64,000 nt of DNA, from NCBI GenBank assembly GCA_016712225.1, contig JADJRL010000003.1, positions 951,001-1,015,000 of the forward strand, written 5' to 3'. Below are positions 37,208 to 48,009 of the stretch, piece by piece. How positions within the stretch are numbered: position 1 is the first letter of the stretch; each line of letters starts with the position of its first letter. The position numbers were made by a program, and so were the translations under genes. A model generated the notes under the pieces. It saw only the letters and a program-made list of their open reading frames with translations, did no database searches and was not told where the DNA came from. Origin of the DNA: Candidatus Defluviibacterium haderslevense. GTDB lineage: Bacteria; Bacteroidota; Bacteroidia; Chitinophagales; Saprospiraceae.

Positions 37208-37295
37208 AAAAATAAAAAATAAGTAACAAATAGAAGACACTCAATGACATTAAAACTCAATACTGACTAAGGTGGACAAAAACGGTGGACAAAAA

Positions 37296-37400
37296 CCACT
37301 GGCTATAACAGCACCCAAAAGGTGGGGTTTATACCCGTAATTTCAAAAGGTGGGCAGCTAAAAGTTGAACTCCACCAAACAGGACAACATGCCACTGATA
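37296..37400 (+). repeat. Left part of an attC-like site after the HEPN-like gene
   Basis: CCACTGGCTATAAC (37296-37309) mirrors GTTATAGCCAATGG at 35884 in 13/14 positions. It is followed by CACCCAAAAGGTGGGG, a short hairpin. No convincing right arm is found before the minus-strand giant gene at 37487, so the site may be interrupted or truncated. Confidence 0.55.
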
Positions 37401-37486
37401 TATATCTAACGGGACCTGCGAATCAAGTTTTTTCAGGATTTTATAAATTGTAATTCAATATACAAATACCTGCCGAAATTCGAAAG

Positions 37487-40400
37487 TTAACGCAATAAAG
37501 TAAACTCACCAACTTTCTGATGCTCTCCCTTCCGATCTGCCCAGAATAATTGGAAGACATAAATACTAGGAAGCATTTCCCTTCCATTCACTGTACCATT
37601 CCAAGCTGGAATGGATGAATGTGATATATCATGAGTCCAATGATAAACTCGTTGGCCCCAACGGTCAAAGATATCAAGTTTCATTAATTTAATACCTTGG
37701 TTGGATGGAATCGGTTGCCAGACATCATTTGTATTATCACCGTTAGGACTAAAAATGCTTGGAAAGAAGATGCGGTCTTCATTTTGGTCAAATACATTGA
37801 TGACAATCGAGTCTATTGTAATACAACCATGTGAATCTATAATCTCGAGATAATAAGTCATACTTGAGTTAGAAGTTAGAACAGGATTTCTGCAATCGCT
37901 ACAGGATAGATCATCAGATGGATGCCAGTTGTACTTTAAATCTCCAGAAATTGAACCTGGATCAAGTACGAAAGTCATCCCCTTTTCTATAGTTAATTCA
38001 GGGATCAAATCAATATTTATCTCTGGATACACAACTAATGTATAATTAAAGATACTATCACAAGCACCAGTGGTCGACTTCCTGATCATTATGTTCTCAG
38101 GGACTTTATACCATTGGGAATTAAGATAGATAGAGTCACCTTTACAAAAATGCAATACTTCGCTTTGAGGTTGTGGACCACTCAATACAGAAATGCTAAT
38201 AGTATGAATAGAATCACAACCATTCCTATCCTGCATTCTTTTTACTAATTGAATGGTGTCATTGTAATATTTATTGTCTATGAGAATTGAATCACCGGGA
38301 CAAATAAAATGTTGTTCACTACTCCGACTGCTTTCAGGAAATACAGCAATTATAATATTTACAATGGAGTCACATCCATTTCCATTTTTCAAATTTGATT
38401 TGATCAATGTAGAATCCTTATAATACAATCCATTAAGAAATATTGAATCTCCTTTGCAAATATTGAATTCAATTGTATTTTCTGCTACTTTTGGAAAATA
38501 CTTCACGATGACTTGATGAACACTATCACAACCATAAATATTCTGATATATTGTACTTAATGATGTATCTGAATTCAACCAATTCCCATTCAATGTGAAA
38601 GAATCACCATAGCATAGATTCCATGTCTCTGTACTTGTCATAGACTCTTGATAATCTGATATTTCGATTGTAGTGATAGAATCGCATCCATTTACAGAAG
38701 TGAGCGTTTCAGTAAATACGATAGGCTTTAAATAATACTTATCATTATAAAATATGCTGTCATTAGTGCACTTCTTTATTATCAAACTAGAAGTATAAGT
38801 AGGAAGCACTTCAATGTGATGAATAATTAGTGAATCACATCCTGATGGTGTGGTCCAATGATCTTCTAGATCTCTACTTTCTGAAATTCTTTCAAAGCCT
38901 GTTGCAGTAGTAATATTCAGCGTATCACCATTACACAAATTATAATTAAGATGTTTAGGTGTTATTTCTGACTTAATCCTGATGCTAAAAATTACGATTG
39001 AATCACAACTATTATGTGAATTTAAGGTATCATAAATAATCGTATCTTCATGATACCATTTGTCTAATATAATAACTGAATCAGCATAACATCGTTCAAT
39101 AATTATATCATTCACTTTGGCATTCTTACTGAACACAATATTCACTACCTGCAATGAATCATAACATCCCGATGTAGACTGAAATAATTGTTCCAGCTTG
39201 GTATCACTAAATATTATTCTATTAAAAATAATTGCTGTATCTCCCAGACAATATTCTAGCTTTAGTGAGTTAGTATCAACACCATATTGATGTATACTAA
39301 TGTCTACGATGGAATCACACAATAAATGACTTACATACTTTAATTGAAAACTGGTATCCCGCTTCAACCAGATATTATCTATCATAATAGAATCATTAGG
39401 ACATAGTGTATATTCTTGGGTACTACTGTATATTGGAGCTACTTTAATACATATACTTATCAATGAATCACAGAATCGAGGATATGATAGCATAAGATTA
39501 AAGCAAGTATCTGATTGGAGATTATTCATTGCAAAACTATCTGTAGTAATTCGTTGATTATCTATATATACTTCTGTACTGTTAGTAATGAATTTAAACT
39601 GCGCATTAGCTCCCTCGCAAACAAGTGTGTCGATAACACTCCACGATAGCTGTGTTAGGCAATTACATCGTTGTACTTCCACCTTAACAGTATCCGTCTT
39701 CATCCCACAGTCCGTGGGATACGATGCAGCTATTCTATACTTACCAGCTTTAGCATAATATACGTCCAATGTATCGCCTGATTGTCTCACTATAGATCCA
39801 CCACCGATTATACTCCATTGTGCTGTAGGATGTGGGCATGGATCGGTAATGATATATCTTACTGTAGTATCTTGACAAAATGTATTGGGACCTTGCACAT
39901 ACACTTTATATGGAAATTGGAATCCTGAAGCAAAGAGAGGTGCGCCAAGACTAGACTTTGATCCTAATGGAAATGCGAAATAATTAAAATCACATGCACT
40001 TCCTATAAGATTAGGTTTATTAATAACATGCAGAAAATCGGATTTTGATCCCCAATTAGTAATATAGATCTTTCCATCCTTACCAAGAATTGGTGAACCA
40101 ATATTCGCTTGTGTTGCAGCAATTTCTTGTATACTATTTCTAATTAACGAACTATCATGTATACTTACTTCCATTTGGTATAGATCATATCCATTTCTCA
40201 ATCGGTGACCAGTATAATAAATTTTAGAATTATTCGGTGAGAATTCAGCAGAATACAAATCATTGTATTTATCTTCTTGATCTATTAATGTAATACCATC
40301 ATAGATTTCTCCTGTTGCATTATTAAAGCGATGCAATTCTGCAGTTGAATATAATTGTCCTCCAGTTGTAATCTCCAGTAATAATCTGCCATCATGACTT

Positions 40401-41299
40401 GGTTTTAGCCAGCCAATATTTTCTTGATCATACGTGAGCAAATGATTAACTTTTCCGGAGTAGGATATAACAGGACTATTGACTGTCAATCCTGTATCAG
40501 AAAGTACCCATGAATGAAATGCCTCATCTGTTGACCTGAGGCCCAATACCCACCAATCTCTGCCATTACAATGTCTAATTCCAGTAATTTTCTCTGAGCT
40601 CGTTTTCATTAATAATTGGCTAAGACTTACAACTTTTCCATGTTGTAGGTTTGCATTCACATTAATTATAGTATAATATAAATTAAAAATTGTGTCATTA
40701 ATAATTCCATATTGTGCTTGGGGATGAAAAACATAATAAATAGAATCATTCCCTGGTTGAGGAAGTATCAGAAACATTGAAGAACTTCCTCCTCCTTTAA
40801 GAATTATAGTCGCTAGTTTCTCATGATACTTATTAAAAATAAAAGTTCCATTACTGTATAATAATAAATCACCAGCCTTATCACAAATGCTTGCATTAAC
40901 TTCTGAAGTATTATCTGCGAATCCTGTAAAGACAATAGGGGTGTCATTAATCCATTTAATTCCGTTTCTACCTAGATACCATATATCTGCTTCATGACCA
41001 GAAAGACAATAATTATCATTTGATTTAACACTATTCTTTCGATCATCAACAACAGATACTCTTGTTAATGTACTATTAGGAATAGGATAAATTGAATCGA
41101 GGATAGAATCATTTCCATAATCTATAAAAAGTCTTTGTGATTCTGCTGGATTAACCTCTGTTGAATTCTGTTTAATATAAAAATGAGCTGGAATATCAAA
41201 TAAATACATAATGCATAAGAGTGTCCATAGTATAGCTATTCCATCGGCAATTATTGTATTCGGTTTTAACAAAAGAATTCTATCAATTTTTTTATTCAC
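37487..41299 (-). CDS. Giant T9SS protein with nine Cys-Asp-Ser repeats and CHU_C-type C-terminus
   Basis: 1270 residues. An N-terminal hydrophobic helix (about 20-38) is followed by a propeller-like region to about 480 (GHEADIWYLGRNGIKWIND; YSAEFSPNNSKIYYTG). Residues about 640-1130 contain nine repeats of roughly 60 residues, each ending in a CDSI or CDSL motif (NGCDSITTI, YGCDSVHQV, RNGCDSIHT) and opening with C-x-GDSI. The last 100 residues (IFFPSIFSPNGDNTNDVW ... YVFQLFWADRKG) are the gliding-motility-associated C-terminal (type B T9SS) domain. It is probably an exported adhesin or matrix protein stabilised by disulfides. It is divergent from the equally giant gene at 41527. Confidence 0.8.
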   Translation of the reverse strand: MNKKIDRILLLKPNTIIADGIAILWTLLCIMYLFDIPAHFYIKQNSTEVNPAESQRLFIDYGNDSILDSIYPIPNSTLTRVSVVDDRKNSVKSNDNYCLSGHEADIWYLGRNGIKWINDTPIVFTGFADNTSEVNASICDKAGDLLLYSNGTFIFNKYHEKLATIILKGGGSSSMFLILPQPGNDSIYYVFHPQAQYGIINDTIFNLYYTIINVNANLQHGKVVSLSQLLMKTSSEKITGIRHCNGRDWWVLGLRSTDEAFHSWVLSDTGLTVNSPVISYSGKVNHLLTYDQENIGWLKPSHDGRLLLEITTGGQLYSTAELHRFNNATGEIYDGITLIDQEDKYNDLYSAEFSPNNSKIYYTGHRLRNGYDLYQMEVSIHDSSLIRNSIQEIAATQANIGSPILGKDGKIYITNWGSKSDFLHVINKPNLIGSACDFNYFAFPLGSKSSLGAPLFASGFQFPYKVYVQGPNTFCQDTTVRYIITDPCPHPTAQWSIIGGGSIVRQSGDTLDVYYAKAGKYRIAASYPTDCGMKTDTVKVEVQRCNCLTQLSWSVIDTLVCEGANAQFKFITNSTEVYIDNQRITTDSFAMNNLQSDTCFNLMLSYPRFCDSLISICIKVAPIYSSTQEYTLCPNDSIMIDNIWLKRDTSFQLKYVSHLLCDSIVDISIHQYGVDTNSLKLEYCLGDTAIIFNRIIFSDTKLEQLFQSTSGCYDSLQVVNIVFSKNAKVNDIIIERCYADSVIILDKWYHEDTIIYDTLNSHNSCDSIVIFSIRIKSEITPKHLNYNLCNGDTLNITTATGFERISESRDLEDHWTTPSGCDSLIIHHIEVLPTYTSSLIIKKCTNDSIFYNDKYYLKPIVFTETLTSVNGCDSITTIEISDYQESMTSTETWNLCYGDSFTLNGNWLNSDTSLSTIYQNIYGCDSVHQVIVKYFPKVAENTIEFNICKGDSIFLNGLYYKDSTLIKSNLKNGNGCDSIVNIIIAVFPESSRSSEQHFICPGDSILIDNKYYNDTIQLVKRMQDRNGCDSIHTISISVLSGPQPQSEVLHFCKGDSIYLNSQWYKVPENIMIRKSTTGACDSIFNYTLVVYPEINIDLIPELTIEKGMTFVLDPGSISGDLKYNWHPSDDLSCSDCRNPVLTSNSSMTYYLEIIDSHGCITIDSIVINVFDQNEDRIFFPSIFSPNGDNTNDVWQPIPSNQGIKLMKLDIFDRWGQRVYHWTHDISHSSIPAWNGTVNGREMLPSIYVFQLFWADRKGEHQKVGEFTLLR

Positions 41300-41526
41300 A
41301 TTAATTCATAATTTAACTCACGGAAAGATCTGTAATTTAGTTATTTAAACATTTGAATTTATTAATATGACCCTTTGAGTATGGAAAGTGTATCGCCAAA
41401 GTTAAATTATTTTAGCGAATAAAGAGAATGTTTTTTAGCTTTACAAAATCAACTGTTTAAATACAGTGGATTTATTTAATAAGCAGGTCACTTCTCACTA
41501 TTGTTCACTTATTAAATATCCTTAAT

Positions 41527-44500
41527 ATGTTTCGGTTCATTTTTCTACTTGTTTCTCTATTTTATTTCTCTAATTCTGTGCAATCACAGTGTATGATAGA
41601 AGGTCCATCATCTCCTTGTAAAGGCGGCGAAACCATTTATATGCTTAATTACAATTCTGGGACTGGGGATACATTAGTGTCCTCATCATGGACCTTAATT
41701 CCTACCCTCGGCACGATTACTATTGCATCAAAAAACAAAGTCCTCATTTCTTGGAATTCAGATGGGAGTACCCTACTCCAAGTAAGATTCATTACAAGCC
41801 TTGGGGATACTTTTACTTGCGAAAAGACTATCATGGTCCATTCTCCTCATGAATTTGAAGTTTTTACATCTTTAATTAGAATTTGCAAGCAACAATCAAA
41901 AGAGAATTTCGAATATTGCATAAATGATATGCTTTTCTTTTATACTGATTCAATGTCTGGATATATTTATAAATGGTATGTAGACAATTCAATGCTATCC
42001 AGCATTATACATCAAACAGAATTGATCCAATTCAATACATCAGGTCTTCATATTCTAAAATTAATTGCTGAAGATTCAATTAATGGATGTTCATTTACCA
42101 AAGAATTTAATATAAGGGTTTATGACCCTCCTATACCAAAGATTGAAGTGGATTCATCTAATAATTCTAATGACAGTATTAATATTTGCAGGGATCAAAA
42201 GTTAAGATTTCTTAATAAGACTGTTCCCAAAGATGATAATATATATACTTGGGAAATCTTTGATTCTAATAATGTGAATATCTATTCTTTAGAGATGAGT
42301 ACACCTGAAGATTTTTATTATTTATTTCATTCACAAGGTAATTTTTCTGTAAGATTGACGGCAAGATCATGCTGGGGATGCTCCGCTACTACAAACTTTT
42401 TTGTAATAGTTAATGATCTACCTATAGTAAATATCTTCTGTCCATCAGTTGTTTGTCAAGATTCTATTAAAGAAGTATTATATGAAGCCATCGACTCTTG
42501 TAGTAATTACCATTGGACCGTAATTGGAAGCAGTGATTACAGAGCTAGTGGAAATAAACTTTGGGTTAAATGGGGTACATATCCCACAGGAGGTTTTGGT
42601 AAGATTAAATTGAAAACAACTGGTTGTAATGCACAAGTATGTGATGGTGAAACCATTGTAGAAGTGCCTATACTTCCTACTATTACTACAATAAATGGGG
42701 ATAGATCAATGTGTACTAACAAAGGAGTGAGTCCTCATTCTGTGCCTATGTGGCCAGGAGCTTCTTATACATGGTCTATCAGCCCATCTAATAATCCTGA
42801 TTTATTTATCAAGCAAGGTGAACATTCCAATAGAGTATTCATCGAACGCGATGGATTCACTGGAAGTTTTATTCTTAAAGTTAAGGTAGAACACCCCTTA
42901 GCGGATTGTAGCTTTGAAATAGAAGATACTATTTATGTTCACTACATTAGTCTTGAGAGTGATACAATTTGTCCAGGAACCAGTCCTCAATTTGAATTCA
43001 ATTCTCATGGAGAATCCTTCGTTTCTGCAAGATGGTCATTTAACTTTTATAAAACCAATATTTATAATTCCAATCAAGTTACTATCCCAAGCGGTAGTAC
43101 ATTGAGCCCTGGAAATAAAAAATTAGAGGTTACCGTTAAGTTTGCTAACGGAGATAGCTGCACGACTTCTGTTAACATAAAAGTTTTAAACCTTGTGTTT
43201 GTTGATAAACCTAAAGGTCCAATTTTAGTGTGCTTAGATTCTATTTATTCTTACAATGTCCCAACAACTATAGGTATAAGAGAATGGAATATTATTGGTG
43301 GAACCATTTTGAATATATCATCTAATACTTTCAAAGTAAATGTTAAATGGACTTTATCGGGTAAGAATAATAAATATTTAATGGTAAGAAACAAAATTAA
43401 CGATTGTTATTCACCTTGGGATACAATTATAGTAAGTGATTATGATTCAGATGTTGCAATTATTTCAGGTAATCCAACTCCTTGTGATGATAGTGAAGAA
43501 CTCTATTCTATATCTGGTCTTGCTGAAGGAAAAAAATTCCAATGGTTAATTACTCCCCCTATAGGAAATATATTGGCATCGTTCAGGGAAGGCACAATAA
43601 TATATTGGCCAAATATTTTAGTAGATACCATTGTAATACTTCAATATAGAGATAGCAGTTGTGGATTACATATCTACGAATATCCCATTAAAGTAAAGAA
43701 AAAGAACCCTCTAGGCATATCCAATGGTGCCGTTTGCGCTGAACAATTTATAGAATTCAGTGTGAATGCTAAGGCAATGAAATACATCTGGGATTTTGGA
43801 GATGAAAATGATACTATACAAACGGATACTAACGTAGTAAAATATAGATTTGAAAGTAAGGGATATTACAATATTAGTGTAAAACTTATTGACCCAATGG
43901 TGTGTGTCATTGGAAATTTTGCAAGAAAATTAATTGAAGTTTTACCTACTATCCAACCACACTTTCATGCATTCGACAGTGCTACAGGTGGATTTATAAA
44001 CTGCTTAACGGATACGAATGTGGTCATACGTTTTGAAGCAAATGTAATCAACCAACCCAATCTCAAGTATCGATGGTTCATTAATGAAATAGAACAAACC
44101 AATGATACAACCAAAACACTCATCAGAACTCATCCCACAAATTATGACTTCCGGACATCGAAAGTGAAGCTATATATAGATGGATTGATATGTTCTGATA
44201 CTGCATCCTTGCTACTACCTATCTGTACACCCATAATGGGATGCACTGCAATAGACATAGTTCAAATTACTGAAGTAGATACAATCGATTGTACTCAAAG
44301 AAATGTGAGCGGTGAATTTCTACAAGAATATGATGAATTTATAAATGATACTGTAAAAATACCAAAAGGAAATGGTCAATTTACCACCAAAATAAGAAAA
44401 GGATACTGGATGTTTCAAGATAAAACGAATGAAAGGTTTGATATACTTATTAAACCACATTTAATTGATCGTCCTCACAATTATAAAGGAGCTGGTTATT

Positions 44501-47430
44501 GGAACATTGATTTAGTAGGTAATGCACGAGATCAATCCGACACTACCAAAATATGTCGTCAGACAGATACTAGAGTTGTTTATATTCCTTACACAATAGA
44601 CTTCATCCATACTTTCACATGCTCTGACTCAGGATATCATATTATGCTTAAATCATTAATAAGTTATCAAGATAATATGAGTCCTACACAATTTAAATAC
44701 ATAATCGATGGTGTGGAATATATAAGCACCAATGGAATCGAAGAATTACCAATTCACGAAGGCACACAGGACATATGCCTTGAGGTTACATATGATAGTG
44801 CAACAGTCTGTTCTAAATGTATTACGATTACTCCACCAGCAGAACTATTAGCTCCAACAATAAAAACCTCAGATACATTATGTGTTAATACCTTGATAGA
44901 ATTCGATATTGAAGATGCTGATTTTACGAATGACATTGTAGATTATTTGTGGATATTTGACAATACTGATACTTCAAGAATACGTAGACCTCAAAAAAGT
45001 TTTAATGGGATAAGACAATATAAAGTTCAATTATTTGTAACGAATAGATGGGGATGTTCAAATTCAGTTATTGATTCAATCTTTTTTGTAGCGAATAATC
45101 TAACAGGAACAATAACCGTTGATTCCATGCCTTGTGCATCACAGAAGCATTTGTCATTTGTAAAGTTAACAGGTCGAGAACCTCTTAGCTATTTATGGAA
45201 TACCAATGACACCATCCAAGATATATATGTAAATAAGAGTGGCGACTATCAAATAATTGTCACTGATCCATATGGGTGTAATATAGAAATAAAAAAATCG
45301 ATTGAACTCACAGAATCTTTTTTAGGAGAACTTGCAGGTCCACAATCTATCTGTGCCAATGATATTAATCCTAGCTTCTCCTTCATTGGCAATACTTCAT
45401 TGTATGATTATACATTAACTGAAAAATTACTACCCAATGGCTCTGACACAACTCGCACATTAAGTGGCACTAATGATCTCTATAAATTTATAATTAACCT
45501 AACAAATAAATCTGGAACCTATAAACTCACCATCAAAGCAAAAAATAAAAATTCACAAACCATTTGTGATAGCATAGTTCAAAATTTAGAAATATTTGGA
45601 GTGCAGAAACCAGAGATAGTAGATTCATTTTACTCTTGCAGACCATTTTTGTATCTTCTAAAAGAGAATACAGACAAGCAAATTGATTGGTATAATCTTA
45701 TTGATTCAGAGTTATTCACTATTGGTAAAGGCTCAAATATCAATGTTAAAAGTGGTGGTGCATTTGTTGGAATATATTCCAATGAAAATGGTTGTACAGA
45801 ATCTGACACTATCCTTTTAGAAGAACAATTAGATCTTCGAACTTTTATAAGTGGATGCTATGATGTTTGTGATACTGTTTTGGAGAAAGGGCACGTTTAT
45901 ATTCCTATGTTAGATGACAATAGAATTTATAAATCATGGAAATATGTTCATGCAGATAGCAATAATATTATAAAACAAGGCACAGATAGTAAAGTAGATA
46001 GTTTTCTACTGCAACAAAGACACGAAGGAAAAATGTACTTAGTTGCTGAAGATTATAATGGATGCATAGATTCATCTGATTTATTATGTTTAACCATATT
46101 AGAATGCCTACCCGCCGTTGATTGTGATACATTTACTATGACATGCCCTCATTTAGCCTTTACTAAGGATTCTTTTGACTGTACTAATATGATGGGTTAT
46201 TATGAAGTCAATGGAGAGATAGTTGTAGGTGGAGATTATGATCTTTGTACTCCAAATCCATTGGACATTAAAAATTTTATATGGGTAGTTCAACCAACAC
46301 TAACGCGAACAGGAAATATTATTCGGATTGAAGGTGGAGTATTAAAAATGCATGTCGATTCTTGTACTGGCCTCATCGATATTTATGTGCGACTTTGTAA
46401 AAATGGATCTGAATGCAGAAAACTATTAGAGCATTATGACTTAGAATGTTTTAACAATACTTGTGGGTTACTATCAGTAGTAACTACACCACAGACCATG
46501 TCAACGACTAGAATTCAAGCGTATGGCTACATTGACAATACAGCTAATTGTGGATCAACTTACAATTATATAAAAGTTGTATTGTTAAAAGAAGATTGTC
46601 AACAGCAAATTGAACAAAAATTTGTTCAAAAAACAGATTTCAACAAGTTTAATGTATATTTTGATGTTCCAAATGATAGCCTTAGAAATTGTTATTGTCT
46701 AAGAGTCAGTTTGTGTTCTAATCAAAATAATTGTCTATCATCATGTGATATACCTGACGTTTGCAATGGGTCCAGCCAACTGAAATCTAGTGGTGGATCT
46801 AATGGTACAAATATGGATATAGATTGTGATGGTACCACAATGAATGGGATTATAAATTATACGTTTGATGCCTCATATGATGACAATCAATATGGTATAT
46901 TCATGGATAGTGTTTATATTTTCAACAATGAAAGCACTCAGCATTATTGTAATGAAGGAGATTGCAGCGGTAGTTTTTCTGCTGATTCTACTGTCACTAC
47001 TATTAATACTAGATTCATGATTAGATTTCCTGATTATCCAAATGCAACTTTAGCCATTGATACAACTTACAGTCTACCAAATTGTAATTCTTCACATTTA
47101 AAAAGTGTCGGCAAAAACAAATTTGAGAAAACGGATCCTTTGTTTACTTTAAACAATTCAATTCTAAATGAATCAGTAGAAATTTTAAGTGTCGTTCCAA
47201 ATCCTGCTAAAGACTTCTTTAGGATTAATTATTACTTAACTGATCAATTAGCAGAATACAAGTTTAGAATTCTAGATTTCAAAGGAAATCTGATTGAAGA
47301 ATTAGCATGCAATCGGAATTCTTCATTTTTAGATATGACAATTACTAATTACCCATCAGGATTATATTTTGTTTCACTTGTCAAAAATGGTGCGATAAGA
47401 AAAGCTCAAAGGTTAATTATTATTAAATAA
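41527..47430 (+). CDS. Giant PKD-rich T9SS adhesin-like protein
   Basis: 1967 residues. Signal peptide (MFRFIFLLVSLFYFSNSVQS), then many Ig-like/PKD-type modules of about 85 residues, recognisable by YIWDFGDENDT, YRWFINEIEQTND and YLWIFDNTDTS followed by YNISVKL-type strands. Cys residues are frequent. The C-terminal 80 residues (LSVVPNPAKDFFRINYYL ... NYPSGLYFVSLVKNGA) are a T9SS type A sorting domain. It is probably a cell-surface or released adhesin. The pair 37487/41527 shares a 227-bp divergent promoter region. It ends in a strong terminator (47456). Confidence 0.8.
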   Translation: MFRFIFLLVSLFYFSNSVQSQCMIEGPSSPCKGGETIYMLNYNSGTGDTLVSSSWTLIPTLGTITIASKNKVLISWNSDGSTLLQVRFITSLGDTFTCEKTIMVHSPHEFEVFTSLIRICKQQSKENFEYCINDMLFFYTDSMSGYIYKWYVDNSMLSSIIHQTELIQFNTSGLHILKLIAEDSINGCSFTKEFNIRVYDPPIPKIEVDSSNNSNDSINICRDQKLRFLNKTVPKDDNIYTWEIFDSNNVNIYSLEMSTPEDFYYLFHSQGNFSVRLTARSCWGCSATTNFFVIVNDLPIVNIFCPSVVCQDSIKEVLYEAIDSCSNYHWTVIGSSDYRASGNKLWVKWGTYPTGGFGKIKLKTTGCNAQVCDGETIVEVPILPTITTINGDRSMCTNKGVSPHSVPMWPGASYTWSISPSNNPDLFIKQGEHSNRVFIERDGFTGSFILKVKVEHPLADCSFEIEDTIYVHYISLESDTICPGTSPQFEFNSHGESFVSARWSFNFYKTNIYNSNQVTIPSGSTLSPGNKKLEVTVKFANGDSCTTSVNIKVLNLVFVDKPKGPILVCLDSIYSYNVPTTIGIREWNIIGGTILNISSNTFKVNVKWTLSGKNNKYLMVRNKINDCYSPWDTIIVSDYDSDVAIISGNPTPCDDSEELYSISGLAEGKKFQWLITPPIGNILASFREGTIIYWPNILVDTIVILQYRDSSCGLHIYEYPIKVKKKNPLGISNGAVCAEQFIEFSVNAKAMKYIWDFGDENDTIQTDTNVVKYRFESKGYYNISVKLIDPMVCVIGNFARKLIEVLPTIQPHFHAFDSATGGFINCLTDTNVVIRFEANVINQPNLKYRWFINEIEQTNDTTKTLIRTHPTNYDFRTSKVKLYIDGLICSDTASLLLPICTPIMGCTAIDIVQITEVDTIDCTQRNVSGEFLQEYDEFINDTVKIPKGNGQFTTKIRKGYWMFQDKTNERFDILIKPHLIDRPHNYKGAGYWNIDLVGNARDQSDTTKICRQTDTRVVYIPYTIDFIHTFTCSDSGYHIMLKSLISYQDNMSPTQFKYIIDGVEYISTNGIEELPIHEGTQDICLEVTYDSATVCSKCITITPPAELLAPTIKTSDTLCVNTLIEFDIEDADFTNDIVDYLWIFDNTDTSRIRRPQKSFNGIRQYKVQLFVTNRWGCSNSVIDSIFFVANNLTGTITVDSMPCASQKHLSFVKLTGREPLSYLWNTNDTIQDIYVNKSGDYQIIVTDPYGCNIEIKKSIELTESFLGELAGPQSICANDINPSFSFIGNTSLYDYTLTEKLLPNGSDTTRTLSGTNDLYKFIINLTNKSGTYKLTIKAKNKNSQTICDSIVQNLEIFGVQKPEIVDSFYSCRPFLYLLKENTDKQIDWYNLIDSELFTIGKGSNINVKSGGAFVGIYSNENGCTESDTILLEEQLDLRTFISGCYDVCDTVLEKGHVYIPMLDDNRIYKSWKYVHADSNNIIKQGTDSKVDSFLLQQRHEGKMYLVAEDYNGCIDSSDLLCLTILECLPAVDCDTFTMTCPHLAFTKDSFDCTNMMGYYEVNGEIVVGGDYDLCTPNPLDIKNFIWVVQPTLTRTGNIIRIEGGVLKMHVDSCTGLIDIYVRLCKNGSECRKLLEHYDLECFNNTCGLLSVVTTPQTMSTTRIQAYGYIDNTANCGSTYNYIKVVLLKEDCQQQIEQKFVQKTDFNKFNVYFDVPNDSLRNCYCLRVSLCSNQNNCLSSCDIPDVCNGSSQLKSSGGSNGTNMDIDCDGTTMNGIINYTFDASYDDNQYGIFMDSVYIFNNESTQHYCNEGDCSGSFSADSTVTTINTRFMIRFPDYPNATLAIDTTYSLPNCNSSHLKSVGKNKFEKTDPLFTLNNSILNESVEILSVVPNPAKDFFRINYYLTDQLAEYKFRILDFKGNLIEELACNRNSSFLDMTITNYPSGLYFVSLVKNGAIRKAQRLIIIK

Positions 47431-47455
47431 ATATTGTTATACAATCTATTTATAG

Positions 47456-47488
47456 AACTGCTCAGAAATATAATTTTTCTGAGCAGTT
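47456..47488 (+). terminator. Strong intrinsic-type hairpin after the PKD adhesin gene
   Basis: AACTGCTCAGAAA (47456-47468) and TTTCTGAGCAGTT (47476-47488) form a perfect 13-bp stem with a 7-base loop. It is followed by a short ATT microsatellite (47490-47508). Confidence 0.8.
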
Positions 47489-47854
47489 CCTATTATTATT
47501 ATTATTATTCAGAATCTGTACATAATTAAATATACTAGACAAGGTGTTTGTCCTGTTTAAAATTAAATCTATGTGGTTGAATTAATGGAATCTAAACTTA
47601 ATTAACTTAAAATTATATCAATTATTTTCTATTTTATCAAAAAACCCGAACGCCTTTCGACATTCGCCGATGGGTGAACTCTTGTTAAAACAGAAAATAA
47701 GAAGTGTTATTACTAATCAAAATGAGTCGTGATGATCATGTTTATCGCATTACAAACGTGAGCCTTCATGCAGCATTGAGCAGTATAAATCTGCTAAATC
47801 CAGTCTAGTAACTGGACACACTCTAATTGAAGGGGTTTTAATTTAAACTGGGCT

Positions 47855-47995
47855 ATTGTTGCTAAATCATTGTTTCAAAAAATTGGGCAATAATCAGTAA
47901 GTTAAATTTATTTCATTTTTATTACCTTTGATTCTGATGCTTGGCATATTGCTTCGTTTATCCAACTTTCGGATACAATGCTAATATGTTATGCG
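47855..47995 (+). repeat. attC-like site before the 48010 gene
   Basis: Left arm GCTAAATCATTGTTTC and AAAATTGGGC match the reverse complement of the right arm (CATTGTATCCGAAAGTTGG) with few differences. It ends in GTTATGCGC (47988-47996). Internal TACCTTTG (47923-47930) is promoter-like. The right 90 bp are nearly identical to 54998-55084. Confidence 0.6.
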
Positions 47996-48009
47996 CAAAA
48001 ATTTGAAAA

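Noticed and set aside
47490..47508. ATT microsatellite as a functional repeat
   Set aside because: Six short AT-rich units next to a terminator; most likely slippage without a function.
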